A stretch of DNA of 64,000 nt from G965207335 sp965222825 (GTDB taxonomy: Bacteria; Pseudomonadota; Gammaproteobacteria; PS1; Pseudothioglobaceae), in NCBI GenBank assembly GCA_965222825.1, contig OZ244964.1, positions 372,001 through 436,000 on the forward strand, read 5' to 3'. The translations under genes and the position numbers were made by a program. The notes beneath the pieces are model-generated. The model was not told the DNA's origin and ran no database searches. It saw only the letters and a program-made list of their open reading frames with translations. Shown one piece after another: positions 63,156-64,000 of this stretch (the stretch's first letter is position 1; the number at the start of each line of letters is the position of its first letter).

Positions 63156-64000
63156 CTATCTTGTTTTTAATGTTTTTTCCTGCTCAATAAATTCATTAAA
63201 TAAATTATTAAAATTATCGTTATTATTGCTATCTTGCTCACTATCTTGTAGTAAATCATTTAAGGGTTTTGATTGTAATTTTATTAGCTTATATTTATTT
63301 TTAATCCAAGTAACACCTCCATCTGTGGAATAATTTTTATTATAATCTTTACTCAATCCTATATCTAAATATAGATAATCTAGTGCCAAAGTATAACTAT
63401 ATAAATTATTATTTATAATTGTTTTTAAATAAGACAACACTGGTTTAGTGAATTGTAGTTCTCCTATTTGTGCATCTAAGACAAAGTGTTGTTTTGGATA
63501 TAGCACCTTATTAGTAATTATGTAACCATCATCTTTTGTTTTTACTACTAATTTAACATTTAATGATTCTGCATTAATATTAGTATATTTTAAATAATAC
63601 AAAGCATTTCCTGTAATTTTGTATTCATTATGGCTGGCATTTTCATCGCTAGAATTTATAAAGTCAATTAATTCTTTATCGCTAATAATTATTTCTTGCT
63701 GAGTATTTTGTTCTAATGATTGATACCACTGAATATTAGAGTTTAATTTATATTTGTTTAACAATAAATTATAAGTATCTTTATTGTTTAAATCTTTATC
63801 GTCTAAGCCTAAACCTGTTATTGATAATTTATCAGCTGGCATAATCATATCTATTGCAACGCCATCTTTTGTGCTAATAGCACTAGTATAATCTTTATAA
63901 ATATATATAGGAATTATTTTATTTTGATAATTTATATTAATAAGTGCTAATTGTTTGGTATGAATACGGATATTCTTGCCTCTAGGATTAATATAATCAT
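63156..64000 (-). CDS. Surface-protein gene, C-terminal part (window edge)
   Basis: The minus-strand frame is open from the window edge through an internal ATG at 63848 (upstream residues include KDYTSAISTKDGVAID). At least 281 codons are visible, and the true start lies outside. It contains a module shared with the 59328 gene: ALYYLKYTNINAESLNVKLV, GELQFTKPVLSYL, and YSTDGGVTWIKNKY (compare YSLDGGINWLTQLG). It ends in an acidic, Asn-rich tail (LLQDSEQDSNNNDNFNNLFN). It is probably part of the same surface system. Confidence 0.7.
   Translation of the reverse strand, partial: DYINPRGKNIRIHTKQLALININYQNKIIPIYIYKDYTSAISTKDGVAIDMIMPADKLSITGLGLDDKDLNNKDTYNLLLNKYKLNSNIQWYQSLEQNTQQEIIISDKELIDFINSSDENASHNEYKITGNALYYLKYTNINAESLNVKLVVKTKDDGYIITNKVLYPKQHFVLDAQIGELQFTKPVLSYLKTIINNNLYSYTLALDYLYLDIGLSKDYNKNYSTDGGVTWIKNKYKLIKLQSKPLNDLLQDSEQDSNNNDNFNNLFNEFIEQEKTLKTR

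Overview
This 64 kb window is very AT-rich bacterial chromosome. The gene set points to a chemoautotrophic, probably sulfur-oxidising gammaproteobacterium: red-type (form IC-like) RuBisCO large and small subunits with the CbbX activase, a YeeE/YedE sulfur-compound transporter, two secreted rhodanese-like proteins, gammaproteobacterial UbiC and BioH, an LPS and outer-membrane assembly set (KdsB, LpxK, LolC/E, LolD), and an amidotransferase of the marine osmolyte N-acetylglutaminylglutamine amide. The lineage is inferred from gene content only.

Layout. 1-11 kb: partial leuC, an NAGGN-type amidotransferase, YeeE, dnaK-dnaJ behind a clear sigma-32 promoter, hemD, an antiporter, tsaE, amiC and an orphan DUF2282/BufA1-like secreted peptide. 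11.8-20 kb: a family of RiPP-like precursor peptides (four in a row, one of them frameshifted, then one broken copy and one intact copy) flanking cbbL-cbbS-cbbX, ubiC and recG. 20-31 kb: rnhA, a duplicated rhodanese pair, a Sel1 protein, then biosynthetic and envelope genes (thiL, two glutaredoxins, folD, kdsB, ycaR, lpxK, lolC/E, lolD) and a frameshifted small coiled-coil gene. 31-44 kb, mostly minus strand: a YgjP-type peptidase, purL, a type II restriction-modification pair, a DUF3530 protein, a NERD protein, yebC, three membrane or secreted proteins, bioH, bioF and thiG. 44.4-58.7 kb: a complete type I-F CRISPR-Cas locus with an ORF6N-domain gene inside the cas operon, an AAA/DUF4143 ATPase between cas6f and the leader, and a 60-repeat array. 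58.9-64 kb: a seventh precursor-like peptide and two large surface or outer-membrane genes, one cut by the window edge.

The two most interesting features are these. (1) The CRISPR array is strongly redundant. By eye, at least 45 of 59 spacers fall into about a dozen families. Read in one frame, members of a family encode the same peptide and differ mainly at synonymous positions. Twelve spacers from both strands tile a single conserved coding segment of about 90 nt. The array therefore records many acquisitions from diverged relatives of one or a few genetic elements. (2) A family of at least seven loci encodes peptides with a nitrile-hydratase-like (NHLP/proteusin-type) leader and Gly/Ser/Thr/Ala/Val cores with three-residue periodicity, dispersed over 47 kb with no modification enzyme in view. 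Two copies are broken.

No tRNA, rRNA or insertion sequence was recognised by eye. All homology statements come from recognising sequence motifs, not from a database search.
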